DNA from: Candidatus Poribacteria bacterium
Lineage (GTDB): Bacteria > Poribacteria > WGA-4E > PCPOR2b
Assembly (NCBI GenBank): GCA_022826645.1
Contig: JAJDUM010000017.1
Coordinates: forward strand, 62,001 to 126,000
Reading direction: 5' to 3'
Length of the DNA: 64,000 nt
Notes under the pieces: model-generated
Told to the model about the DNA's origin: nothing
Database searches by the model: none
Seen by the model: the letters and a program-made list of their open reading frames with translations, nothing else
Translations under genes and position numbers: made by a program
Shown: one piece after another, positions 53,643 through 61,587 of the stretch
Position numbering within the stretch: the first letter of the stretch is position 1
Layout of the letters: every line of letters starts with the position of its first letter

Positions 53643-54749
53643 TTAAGGGTTGTGTTTCACAAGAGAGATGATTGATTGGGCAATTTCTTCGCCCGCGCGT
53701 GGATTGCCCAACTGATAACTCTGATTTGCCATCCGCTGCTGCTCTGCTGGATCGCCCATAATTCTGATGATTTCGCCAGCAAGTTTGCCACCTGTTAATG
53801 TCGGTTGATCGAGGGCAACACCTGCCCCTGTCTCCGTCACTGCTTGGGCATTCAGTCTTTGGTGATCACCAGCAGCGGTTGGCAAAGGAATAAAGATCGC
53901 TGGAATACCACACGCGGTGATTTCCGCGATTGTCATGCCACCGGCTCGGCACACCATCAAATCGGTGATACTATAGATTTTTTCAATGGGATCAAAGTAC
54001 GGCTGTACCACATGTTGGAGTGAGGATTGTTGATAGCGAGTCTTAACAGCTTCGTAATCAGCTTTTCCCGTTTGATGGACGAACTGAATGCGTTGATGAA
54101 CTGATTCTAAATCATTTAGGGCGTCGGTCATATTTTGGTTGATTGCCTGCGCACCTTGGCTGCCACCCATTACAAACACGGTTTTCCGTTCTGGATCTAG
54201 TCCAAGTGACCCGTAGGTCTCACAGGTTCGCTCAGCCACTCCGATGGTTCGACGAATCGGGTTACCCATTACCCTTGTTCTATCAGCTGGAAAATGCGTA
54301 CCAGCGGTTTCAAACGCAAGATAGATCCCCTTTGCCCAACGCGCGAGAATACGATTTGTGAGTCCGGGGGCAGCATTCTGCTCTTGGATGACCGTTGGCA
54401 TACCGAGCAGCACAGCCGCGAGAAGGACGGGACCACAGACATATCCGCCTGTGCCTACGACAACACACGGTTGCAGGTTCTTGAGTAGCCGTAACGATTT
54501 CGCCAAACCGGAACAGACTTTGCAGAGAGTAGGTATCCATTGCCATGTTAATTTTCGCGGAAAACCGGCAACCGAAATCGGAAGGAAATGAAATCCATGC
54601 TGCGGGACAAGTGTTGATTCGAGACGATCCGCTCCACCGATGAAAGCGACCTCGATCTTCGCATCGAGTTGCACGAGTTCTTTGGCAATACCGATTGCGG
54701 GATAGATGTGACCACCAGTACCACCGCCTGAAATCACGATTCGTGGCAT
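53643..54749 (-). CDS. murG: UDP-GlcNAc:lipid I GlcNAc transferase MurG
   Basis: 368 residues from the ATG at 54749, giving the family start RIVISGGGTGGHIYPA; an in-frame extension of ten residues is unlikely. It makes lipid II on the inner face of the membrane. VVGTGGYVCGPVLLAA is the GGY acceptor-site motif and MGGSQGAQAIN (about 206) the nucleotide site. VCRAGGMTIAEITACGIPAIFIPLP is the conserved C-terminal UDP-GlcNAc site. Length and motifs are normal. Confidence 0.97.
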   Translation of the reverse strand: MPRIVISGGGTGGHIYPAIGIAKELVQLDAKIEVAFIGGADRLESTLVPQHGFHFLPISVAGFPRKLTWQWIPTLCKVCSGLAKSLRLLKNLQPCVVVGTGGYVCGPVLLAAVLLGMPTVIQEQNAAPGLTNRILARWAKGIYLAFETAGTHFPADRTRVMGNPIRRTIGVAERTCETYGSLGLDPERKTVFVMGGSQGAQAINQNMTDALNDLESVHQRIQFVHQTGKADYEAVKTRYQQSSLQHVVQPYFDPIEKIYSITDLMVCRAGGMTIAEITACGIPAIFIPLPTAAGDHQRLNAQAVTETGAGVALDQPTLTGGKLAGEIIRIMGDPAEQQRMANQSYQLGNPRAGEEIAQSIISLVKHNP

Positions 54750-54897
54750 CTGCCTAAACCTCATTTGTATTATGATCAAGAGACTACTGTGTAGAGTATA
54801 ACGATCTGTTAGATGCAGTTCAACGGATAGGGGGTCCCCTTGCTAGGGCTATAACGGGAATCGTCGAACCGGCTGGAACGTCTATTCTTTCGATGAA

Positions 54898-56094
54898 TCA
54901 AGATTCAATCTCTATGGGTGCATGTGCATCCGGGGTTTCATTCATGTCACGCGAAATGTTCAACAGAATTCCGATACTGAATAAGCTAACTAAGAGCGAT
55001 GAGCCGCCGTAACTCATGAAAGGCAGCGTAATACCCTTCGCAGGCAGCATCCCCGTCACCACACCGATATTGAAAACAGTTTGCAATCCAATGAGTGTGA
55101 TAATTCCGATAGCAATTAAACCTCCAAACGCATCTGTGGTATGTTGAGCAATATGGATACCCCGCCAGATAAGTAACATAAACAGAACAATAATACCAAC
55201 CACACCAACAAAACCAAGTTCTTCGCCAAGAATAGCGAAAATAAAGTCGGTATGCGGATAAGGGAGATGAAAGAGCTTAAAAACGCTGTTTCCAATACCT
55301 GCACCGAACAGTCCGCCGAGAGCAAGGGCATTTAGGGATTGGTTAACCTGATAGTGTCCTTCGTAGGGAAACTTTAGGGAACTCAGAAACCCTTGAATTC
55401 GCTGCATTTTATAGATGTCATCTTGGATTGATGAATAGATGAAAAAGCAGGCAATTCCAACGATAAGAACAATTTGTGAAGGGCGTGCGCCTCCTACGAA
55501 GAGAAGAACGAGAACTGATAGGCTCAACAAGACCGCCGATCCAAAATCAGGTTGCTTGTACAGAAGGATAAATGTGATGGATAGGATAAAAATGGTCGGC
55601 AGTACACCTCGGGTGAAACTTCGAATTTGGCTATGTTTGCTGATGAGAAAGTGAGAAACGTAAATTATCAACCCAAGCTTTGTCAACTCAACGGGTTGAA
55701 ATTGCCAACCCGACACCCGAATCCATCGGTAAAATCTGATGCCACCCGCCGAACGAACATCGTGCCCAATTGGTGAAAATACCAGCAGCAAACCGATCAA
55801 TGACAGAAGTAAAATAAGCTTCGCGTACCTTTGATAATACTGATAAGGGAAGTATGATGCAACGAACATGCCAACCAACCCAAGCATGCAGGCGATCAGC
55901 TGCATTTTCAAATAGTGAAAACTATTTTCGTTATACAACTCATAGGCAAGCATGTTGCTTGAACTGTAGACCATCACGATTCCGATCGCAACAAGACACA
56001 GTGTGATAAACAGCAGGACGTGATCTATTCCTCCTTTAATCGGATAATTTTTCCAGATGAATCTCGGAGTTTGCGGTTGCTTCTGTCGATACAA
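54898..56094 (-). CDS. ftsW: Lipid II polymerase/flippase FtsW
   Basis: About 400 residues, a SEDS-family septal peptidoglycan polymerase with about ten transmembrane segments. Family lines seen are VMVYSSSN, GWQFQPVELTKLG (the catalytic loop region), KQPDFGSAVLL and the C-terminal LPFMSYGGSSLLVSL. The start is uncertain. The frame is open far into murD; TTG at 56094 with GGGAGG upstream is used here, and GTG at 56127 is another option. A strong AAAGGAGG overlapping the murD stop is followed by no ATG, GTG or TTG at normal distance. The SEDS core itself is complete. Confidence 0.92.
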   Translation of the reverse strand: MYRQKQPQTPRFIWKNYPIKGGIDHVLLFITLCLVAIGIVMVYSSSNMLAYELYNENSFHYLKMQLIACMLGLVGMFVASYFPYQYYQRYAKLILLLSLIGLLLVFSPIGHDVRSAGGIRFYRWIRVSGWQFQPVELTKLGLIIYVSHFLISKHSQIRSFTRGVLPTIFILSITFILLYKQPDFGSAVLLSLSVLVLLFVGGARPSQIVLIVGIACFFIYSSIQDDIYKMQRIQGFLSSLKFPYEGHYQVNQSLNALALGGLFGAGIGNSVFKLFHLPYPHTDFIFAILGEELGFVGVVGIIVLFMLLIWRGIHIAQHTTDAFGGLIAIGIITLIGLQTVFNIGVVTGMLPAKGITLPFMSYGGSSLLVSLFSIGILLNISRDMNETPDAHAPIEIES

Positions 56095-57454
56095 GGTGGT
56101 TAACAGCCTCCCGAAACGCTTGACCACGCGCCTTATAATCTGTGAACATATCAAAACTTGCATTCGCCGGTGATAAAAGCACGACATCGCCTGGTGCTGC
56201 GTGTGAGTACGCGAGCGCAACAGCATCGCTAACTGTTGCTGCATCCCGTGTAACGACATGCGCTGCAAGGGCGTTTCGTATTATTCCGGTGTGCGATCCG
56301 AGCAGAATTAACACTTTTACCCTTGATCGGACACACTCAACGAGGGGTTCGTACTCGTTTCCTTTATCGTATCCACCCATAATTAGCAAAATTGGATCGG
56401 ACAACGATTCCAACGCGGCTTTGACTGCGGCGACATTCGTGGCTTTGGAATCGTTGATGAAGCGGATACCATTAACTGTTTTTACTGGCTCAAAGGCGTG
56501 CTGAAGCGGGGGATGTTCGGCGGGGGAGAACGCAGAAATAGCAGAACGCATCATATCCGGTGAGATGCCGAAAATCTGTCCGACAGTTATTGCAGCAAGG
56601 ACGTTCTGAAGATTATGTCTTCCCGGCAAGGGACTGTCTCCAACATCACAGATCCAGTGGGATTCGCCATCCCATTGAGTAAGAATTTTTCCATCTTTTA
56701 CATAAGTGCCCTTTTCAACAGTAGTAGTGTCAGCAAAATAGATTGCCTTTGCTTCCGTCGCATCAGCAAAGGTCAAAACATGTTGATCCAAACTGTTTAG
56801 CACAATCCAGTCTGTTAATCTTTGGTTCGCACAGATTCTTAGTTTTGCCGCACGATAGGCTTCCATTGTTCCGTGCCGATCAAGGTGGTCGCGCGATAGG
56901 TTCAGCACAACGCTGACTGCCGGTCGAAATCTCTCCGTGGTTTCCAACTGAAAACTGCTTGCCTCAATGACAACGAGATCTTCAGCCGTCAAACCTTGGA
57001 CTTCGCTCGATAGCGGGACACCGATGTTGCCAGCAGTGCACACTCTGCGAAAATCTCCATACTTGAGGAGTTCGGCTGTCAGAATCGTAGTTGTCGACTT
57101 GCCCTTTGTTCCAGTAATTGCAACCATCGGCGCAGCGCAGAGACTTGCAGCAACTTCCAGTTCACCGGTAATTGGGATGCCTGCGGCACGTGCTTCCTGT
57201 AAAATTGGGATGTCCAACGGCACTCCCGGCGAAAGGACAATCAGATCCGCTTTTTCAATGCAGCGCTGATCATGACCACCAAGAATAAAACCGATATCTC
57301 GATCTTTTAGGGCATCGACATCTGCTTGAAGCTCGTCACTGGATTTCGGGTCGGTTACAAGAACCTTGGCACCGAGATCGGATAGCAACTTAGCAACAGC
57401 AACACCGCTGCGATGAAGTCCGAAGACGGTGATCTGTTTATCTGTGTATGTCAT
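56036..57454 (-). CDS. murD: UDP-N-acetylmuramoylalanine--D-glutamate ligase MurD
   Basis: 472 residues. It adds D-glutamate in the second peptide step. The N-terminal Rossmann part starts ITVFGLHRSGVAVAKLL. AITGTKGKSTTTILTAELL (about residue 115) is the ATP loop, FINDSKATNVAAVKAALES the later signature and LLSPANASFDMFTDYKARG the C-terminal motif. All are intact. It is the first recognisable gene of the cluster; mraY, murE and murF are not upstream, where a creatininase-like gene ends 12 nt away. The gene overlaps the presumed ftsW start. Confidence 0.97.
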   Translation of the reverse strand: MTYTDKQITVFGLHRSGVAVAKLLSDLGAKVLVTDPKSSDELQADVDALKDRDIGFILGGHDQRCIEKADLIVLSPGVPLDIPILQEARAAGIPITGELEVAASLCAAPMVAITGTKGKSTTTILTAELLKYGDFRRVCTAGNIGVPLSSEVQGLTAEDLVVIEASSFQLETTERFRPAVSVVLNLSRDHLDRHGTMEAYRAAKLRICANQRLTDWIVLNSLDQHVLTFADATEAKAIYFADTTTVEKGTYVKDGKILTQWDGESHWICDVGDSPLPGRHNLQNVLAAITVGQIFGISPDMMRSAISAFSPAEHPPLQHAFEPVKTVNGIRFINDSKATNVAAVKAALESLSDPILLIMGGYDKGNEYEPLVECVRSRVKVLILLGSHTGIIRNALAAHVVTRDAATVSDAVALAYSHAAPGDVVLLSPANASFDMFTDYKARGQAFREAVNHLVSTEATANSEIHLEKLSD

Positions 57455-57466
57455 TTGGCACTTACC

Positions 57467-58201
57467 TCACAGACGCGCCCCAATTCTTCTTACCCAAGCT
57501 GCTACGACTGCATCAACCATCGCCTGTCCATGCTCGACATTGGCAGTCCAACTATTCTTCTCCTCATCTTGACGACAATACCAAGGTGCGGTGTCGTCCA
57601 GTCGGCCTTGCTCCACCAATTCGGGACGGGTCGCCAGTAGGAAGGAGGTTTCGTTATATCCAGCGTGGTCGCCACCAGCCGGGGGCGATGCATCGGGTAG
57701 AATCATCGGTTGAACATCGACATGACCAGACAATGGTCCTGCCTCGTCCTTCAAGGATTCCACACCCCACCAACCGCGCGGATACCCTTGCTCTAAGATG
57801 TTCTCAAAGGAAAGTTCGGCTGCGGCTTTTTTGAAAGCTAGCGCAAGCGGTGCCTCCATACCCTGATGCATGATGATCACGTAGATGGCCTTGAAGCCCA
57901 TCTCTCGGAAGTTTTTCAGAATAGCTTTGACGTGCGCTCCAAATGCGGCGTAATCTGGATCAATGGTTCCATCAGCGGGACCACCGAGCGCGTATCCGGT
58001 GGGACCATAGTCGAAAGACGGCGCAATGACAACCTCCACTTTTTCAGCGATCCGGGCACAGATTTCTTCAACGATGATCGTGTCGTGTCCTATCGCCATG
58101 TGGGGACCATGGGTCTCAATGCAACCTGCCGGTACGAGTAGAGGATCCCCCCGTTCGACGGCTTCCTTTAGCTGGTAGGGGCGTATATGTTTTAAGTACA
58201 T
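57467..58201 (-). CDS. Creatininase-family amidohydrolase-like protein
   Basis: 244 residues from the ATG at 58201 (GGAG upstream); an open frame continues 30 codons further but gives non-family sequence. The creatininase fold shows VPAGCIETHGPHMAIGHDT (metal Glu, His and Asp), APSFDYGPTGYALGGPADGTI (in place of the usual GxxxEH), and GHADV as SGHVDVQP. The family includes creatininase and the MftE peptidase. It lies 12 nt upstream of murD, so it may drive or share the transcript, although no functional link to cell-wall synthesis is known. Confidence 0.87.
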   Translation of the reverse strand: MYLKHIRPYQLKEAVERGDPLLVPAGCIETHGPHMAIGHDTIIVEEICARIAEKVEVVIAPSFDYGPTGYALGGPADGTIDPDYAAFGAHVKAILKNFREMGFKAIYVIIMHQGMEAPLALAFKKAAAELSFENILEQGYPRGWWGVESLKDEAGPLSGHVDVQPMILPDASPPAGGDHAGYNETSFLLATRPELVEQGRLDDTAPWYCRQDEEKNSWTANVEHGQAMVDAVVAAWVRRIGARL

Positions 58202-58330
58202 GGTATCTCCGCTTGTCGAATCCGAGCATCCTACCGGATCCGATTTCGAGTTCGATTCACGGTTAATTGACAAAATAGCCGAATTACTCAAATATTACCA
58301 CGCTTGAGCCATTAGAGCAACATGCTTTTC

Positions 58331-58359
58331 TTGATTGAATCCCGAATTGATGCTAAACT
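58331..58359 (+). promoter_or_regulatory. Possible sigma70 promoter of the propeller gene
   Basis: TTGATT, 17 nt and TAAACT, in the divergent gap between the creatininase and propeller genes, about 108 nt before the downstream ATG. Confidence 0.4.
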
Positions 58360-58467
58360 GGAGTGGAGATTGAGACCGTCTACAGCAAGATACGACAATA
58401 GCGTCATATCTGGACTATTTGTCAACAGTGGACAGGATAGACATTTCATAGGAGATGGAGGAAGAGC

Positions 58468-59703
58468 ATGAAAAGACGACCCGATTTGCAAAGTGAAGGC
58501 AGTCTTGATGAGTTGGAAATTATCCAACTGACAACGGAGGAAGATGTGCCCAGTTCCCACATTTATATGGAGGCGCAGATCTTTACGCCGGACTCGAAGC
58601 GGTTTATCCTCCATCGCTCCGCACACCCACATGGATCAGATCCGGGAAACCCCGAACACAAGTACCTGATTTGCGATATAGAAAGCAACTGCGAACTCAT
58701 TCCAATTACCGAGGAAACCGGTGCAACCGCGCCCTCTGTCTCGCCCGACGGAACAACCCTCTATTACTTTATTGATGAAACCGAGCCCGGTGGTGGAAGC
58801 CTGACGCTGAAACGCGTGGCCATGGACGGCACTGGAAGAGCGACATTGCTGAAAATTGACGCACCACTTTCTGACACCGATTTTCGTCCGAGCCGGCCTT
58901 ATCCGCTATCTACAATATCCTCTGATGGAAAGCGGTTGGCGATTTCCGCCTTCTTCGGCGATGGAAACACAGCGCACGCGCCATGGGGCTTGCTGGCTTT
59001 TGACTTGGAGGCGGTATCGGTTGAATTGATTATCCATGGACAGAGCTGGTGCAATATGCACCCACAGTACAGCCGGTCCCTCGACGCTGAAGAGACCCAC
59101 GATATTTTGATCCAAGAAAATCATGGCAACAGCTGCGATCCGGCAGGAAAAGTCACCCAGTTGACTGGGGGAGATGGGGCGGATATCCACGTTATCCGCG
59201 ACGATGGTACGAGGCTCAGAGATTTGCCTTGGGGACGGAATGGGGTTGAGTTCTGTCAGGGCCATCAGTGCTGGGTCGGGCGCAGCGCGAGGGCGCTTAC
59301 CAGCACTTCCACACGGGAACCTAGGAGTTGTCAACTTATTGAGGGACGCGCCACAGACCATGTGGGACATTTAGGACTCAACACACCAAACGGGGTGCGT
59401 AATGATCTGTCACGAGAGTTCCCAGACCCTGACTTCTATCATTTTGCCACGGATCTTGCTGGACGGCGTCTGATCACGGACGCTGGACCCAGAGACGGCG
59501 GAGGTGCGATCTATCTAGCCGAGTTACCTACCGATGAAACGGAGGCGTTGCAAGACATCACCTTTTTGCTCAACCCACGCTCTTCTTGGGAGAAAGGTAG
59601 TCACATCCACCCGTTCCTCTCGCCAGACGGCAGTACAGGGTTCTTTAATTCGGACGAGAGTGGCATATTGCAGGCGTACATGGTAAAGGGTTGGGCGGTC
59701 TGA
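58468..59703 (+). CDS. Oligogalacturonate-lyase-like (PL22-type) beta-propeller protein
   Basis: 411 residues. WD40/TolB-like blades such as FTPDSKRFILHRS, VSPDGTTLYYFIDE, SSDGKRLAISAF and LSPDGSTGFFNSD are seen. HPQYS, GHQCW and HIHPFLSPDG supply the histidines that in oligogalacturonate lyases bind a metal. Such enzymes split unsaturated galacturonate dimers in the cytoplasm. No signal peptide fits that location. GGAGG precedes the ATG. Assignment to the family is by pattern, and activity on uronates is inferred; the uronate-dehydrogenase-like genes elsewhere in the window would be consistent. Confidence 0.72.
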   Translation: MKRRPDLQSEGSLDELEIIQLTTEEDVPSSHIYMEAQIFTPDSKRFILHRSAHPHGSDPGNPEHKYLICDIESNCELIPITEETGATAPSVSPDGTTLYYFIDETEPGGGSLTLKRVAMDGTGRATLLKIDAPLSDTDFRPSRPYPLSTISSDGKRLAISAFFGDGNTAHAPWGLLAFDLEAVSVELIIHGQSWCNMHPQYSRSLDAEETHDILIQENHGNSCDPAGKVTQLTGGDGADIHVIRDDGTRLRDLPWGRNGVEFCQGHQCWVGRSARALTSTSTREPRSCQLIEGRATDHVGHLGLNTPNGVRNDLSREFPDPDFYHFATDLAGRRLITDAGPRDGGGAIYLAELPTDETEALQDITFLLNPRSSWEKGSHIHPFLSPDGSTGFFNSDESGILQAYMVKGWAV

Positions 59704-59776
59704 GATAGCAAAGGCTATCCTCTGCCCATAGAAAGTGATAGATCGCGGCTTGCCATCAGCCATTTATGGTAGATAT

Positions 59777-59900
59777 AGGACTTACGCAGTTGAACGCTCA
59801 AGGCATTGTAGTTCGGCGATTTATCGCCGCTGGACACCATTCCTAACGCTCGATGAATCCCCGATTTATCGGGACAGGCGGGCAACTACAGTAAATCCGT
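59777..59900. mobile_element. MITE-like element with AGGACTTACG end and internal palindromes, copy 2
   Basis: The left end AGGACTTACGCAGTTGAAC and the GTAG palindrome at 59808-59829 match copy 1 at 27168. The right part ends GGGCAACTACAG (CTAC at 59886) with a degraded terminal repeat GTAAATCCGT. Compared with copy 1 it carries about 20 extra bases, CCCGATTTATCGGGACAGG (from 59860), itself a palindrome also found at 9209. The 593-nt stretch 59704-60296 consists almost entirely of such repeats; no gene is seen. Confidence 0.7.
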
Positions 59901-60000
59901 AGGTTGGTAGTAGAGTGATTTATCGAATACCCGTTGTATCGCGCAGTAGTGTTTGGTGAGTTGAGCCAGATACTACTACGCGACGTTGTTGGTATCTGAC

Positions 60001-60022
60001 GCGCAATGAATTGCGCTACTAC
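60001..60022 (-). repeat. GTAG-headed palindrome (REP-like)
   Basis: A perfect 7-bp stem GCGCAAT/ATTGCGC with loop GA, then TACTAC; CTAC at 60019-60022 is GTAG on the minus strand. Just upstream, 59939-59991 holds CGCGCAGTAGT and ACTACTACGCG as larger inverted arms. Confidence 0.65.
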
Positions 60023-60042
60023 AAACTCAAGTGCGCAACTCC

Positions 60043-60175
60043 TATAGATAATAGAATTACTTCGACACTTTCGATGCACAACCAACCCCCTAAATCCCCC
60101 TTATCAGGGGGACTTTTGAGGCTTCGCCAAGGGGAACCACTGGTGAACGCCTACTTGTTTCTATAATTTACCATA
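60043..60175. mobile_element. MITE-like element with TATGGTA-type ends, copy 2 (inverted)
   Basis: About 133 bp. In reverse it begins TATGGTAAATTATAGAAACA, has the core GTCCCCCTGATAAGGGGGA and GGGGGTTGG, and ends AGTAATTCTATTATCTA. All three parts match the copy at 5481-5618, in the opposite orientation. Confidence 0.65.
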
Positions 60176-60296
60176 CTTGAACGAGAGTCGAAAATCTGTT
60201 AATATACCGGTCAGCAAATCTGGGTAAAGTGTACTTGTGTTTCCTACATGTAATTTCTCTGCAAATGGAATTGTATTTCGTACGAGGAGAGTTAAG

Positions 60297-61529
60297 ATGA
60301 AAATTACCAATATTGAAGTGATACCAATTTATCCTCGCCTTGCAAAACGCTACGACAATCGTAAGGTGGATTTATATGGTATAGATCACCGCACTGTCTT
60401 CAAAGTGGAAACGGATGCGGGGATAACCGGCTATGGAGACCAACGCGTCCGTCCGGGTGGACAGCCAAATCCAACAGTCGCTGCATCACTCGTCGGGCGC
60501 AACCCGTTCGATTTCATCAACAACCATCTATCGTACGGCTCCGCACTGAATTGCGCCCTCTACGACATAATGGGAAAATATCTTGGGGTGCCGGTCTATA
60601 AGCTGATAGGACAGAAAGTCCGGGATGCGGTGTCAGTTGCAGCATGGACTCGCCCGGCATCACCGGAGACATTCCGTGACGAAATAAGTCGAGCGGCAGA
60701 CCAAGGTTACACCATCTTTAAGATGCATACCTGTGATTACCATGACGTGATAGAGCAGACACGGCGTGCTGAAGAGGTGGCACCAGAGGGTTTTAAAATT
60801 CACTACGACTTCAATGGTAATCGGAGCTTAGCAGCGGTTCTCCCCATTGTTCAGGAATTGGAGCGTAACCACCCAATTGTCGGTTATATCGAAGATCCAC
60901 TGGTGAAGAACGATATAGATGGCTGGCGTCGATTGCGCGAACAGACTCGTCTCCCGATTATCATGCATGGCACGCCGCTTGGGAGTGCCCAAGAGATTAT
61001 ACACGGTGTAGCGGACATCTATATGATTGGTGGCTCGATTGGCGATACTGTTGCAACTGGTTTCGCGTGCGGAAAGGCAAATATCCAGACCATACTTCAG
61101 TTTGAGTCGGGCACACTTGGTAAGGCGATGGCGCTGCATTTAGCAGCAGTCTTGCCAACCCACACCGCCCACTCCATCAATCTAGACGATCAATACGAGG
61201 AGGACTATACCACCGAACGGATTCCTGTCATTGAAGGATCCTCACCTGTGCCAGAGGGCCCGGGGCTCGGATACGAGGTAGACGAAGATGAGCTGGCTCG
61301 CATCGCAGCGAATAAACCGATAGAACCTCCCAAACATGTCGGTGTGCTGAACATGCCGGGCGGGAATACGTTCTACGGTCGTTCGTATGTGTCACCCACG
61401 AGAGTAACGGGACGTGAGGAAGGCACGATCCGGGGGATCAGGTCCAAAATATGGGAAGATGATGGTTCAGCCGACTTCTCCCGTATCTACGAGCGGGTGC
61501 AGCAGGAAGGGATATTCAGGGCAGATTGA
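60297..61529 (+). CDS. Enolase-superfamily (mandelate racemase/muconate lactonising) enzyme
   Basis: 410 residues from the ATG at 60297 (GAGGAGA upstream). It has the N-terminal capping domain and the barrel. The second-strand position reads IFKMHTCDY; metal-ligand candidates are the Asp in IHYDFNGN, the Glu in GYIEDPLVKND and the position after it, IIMHGTPLG, where the usual third Glu is replaced. Late residues such as QTILQFESGTLGKA give a possible catalytic Glu. It is diverged from the gene at 27295, and the loss of the third acidic ligand makes the exact activity doubtful. Racemase or sugar-acid dehydratase activity is the family expectation. Confidence 0.82.
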   Translation: MKITNIEVIPIYPRLAKRYDNRKVDLYGIDHRTVFKVETDAGITGYGDQRVRPGGQPNPTVAASLVGRNPFDFINNHLSYGSALNCALYDIMGKYLGVPVYKLIGQKVRDAVSVAAWTRPASPETFRDEISRAADQGYTIFKMHTCDYHDVIEQTRRAEEVAPEGFKIHYDFNGNRSLAAVLPIVQELERNHPIVGYIEDPLVKNDIDGWRRLREQTRLPIIMHGTPLGSAQEIIHGVADIYMIGGSIGDTVATGFACGKANIQTILQFESGTLGKAMALHLAAVLPTHTAHSINLDDQYEEDYTTERIPVIEGSSPVPEGPGLGYEVDEDELARIAANKPIEPPKHVGVLNMPGGNTFYGRSYVSPTRVTGREEGTIRGIRSKIWEDDGSADFSRIYERVQQEGIFRAD

Positions 61530-61587
61530 CAACGGAGATTTTCAGAAAAAACCGAGTGTTTGAGAATTGCGGAGGGACGGAACACCA

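Noticed and set aside
59703-59720. Hairpin GATAGC/GCTATC right after the propeller gene
   Set aside because: Only a 6-bp stem with no T-run; not a credible terminator.
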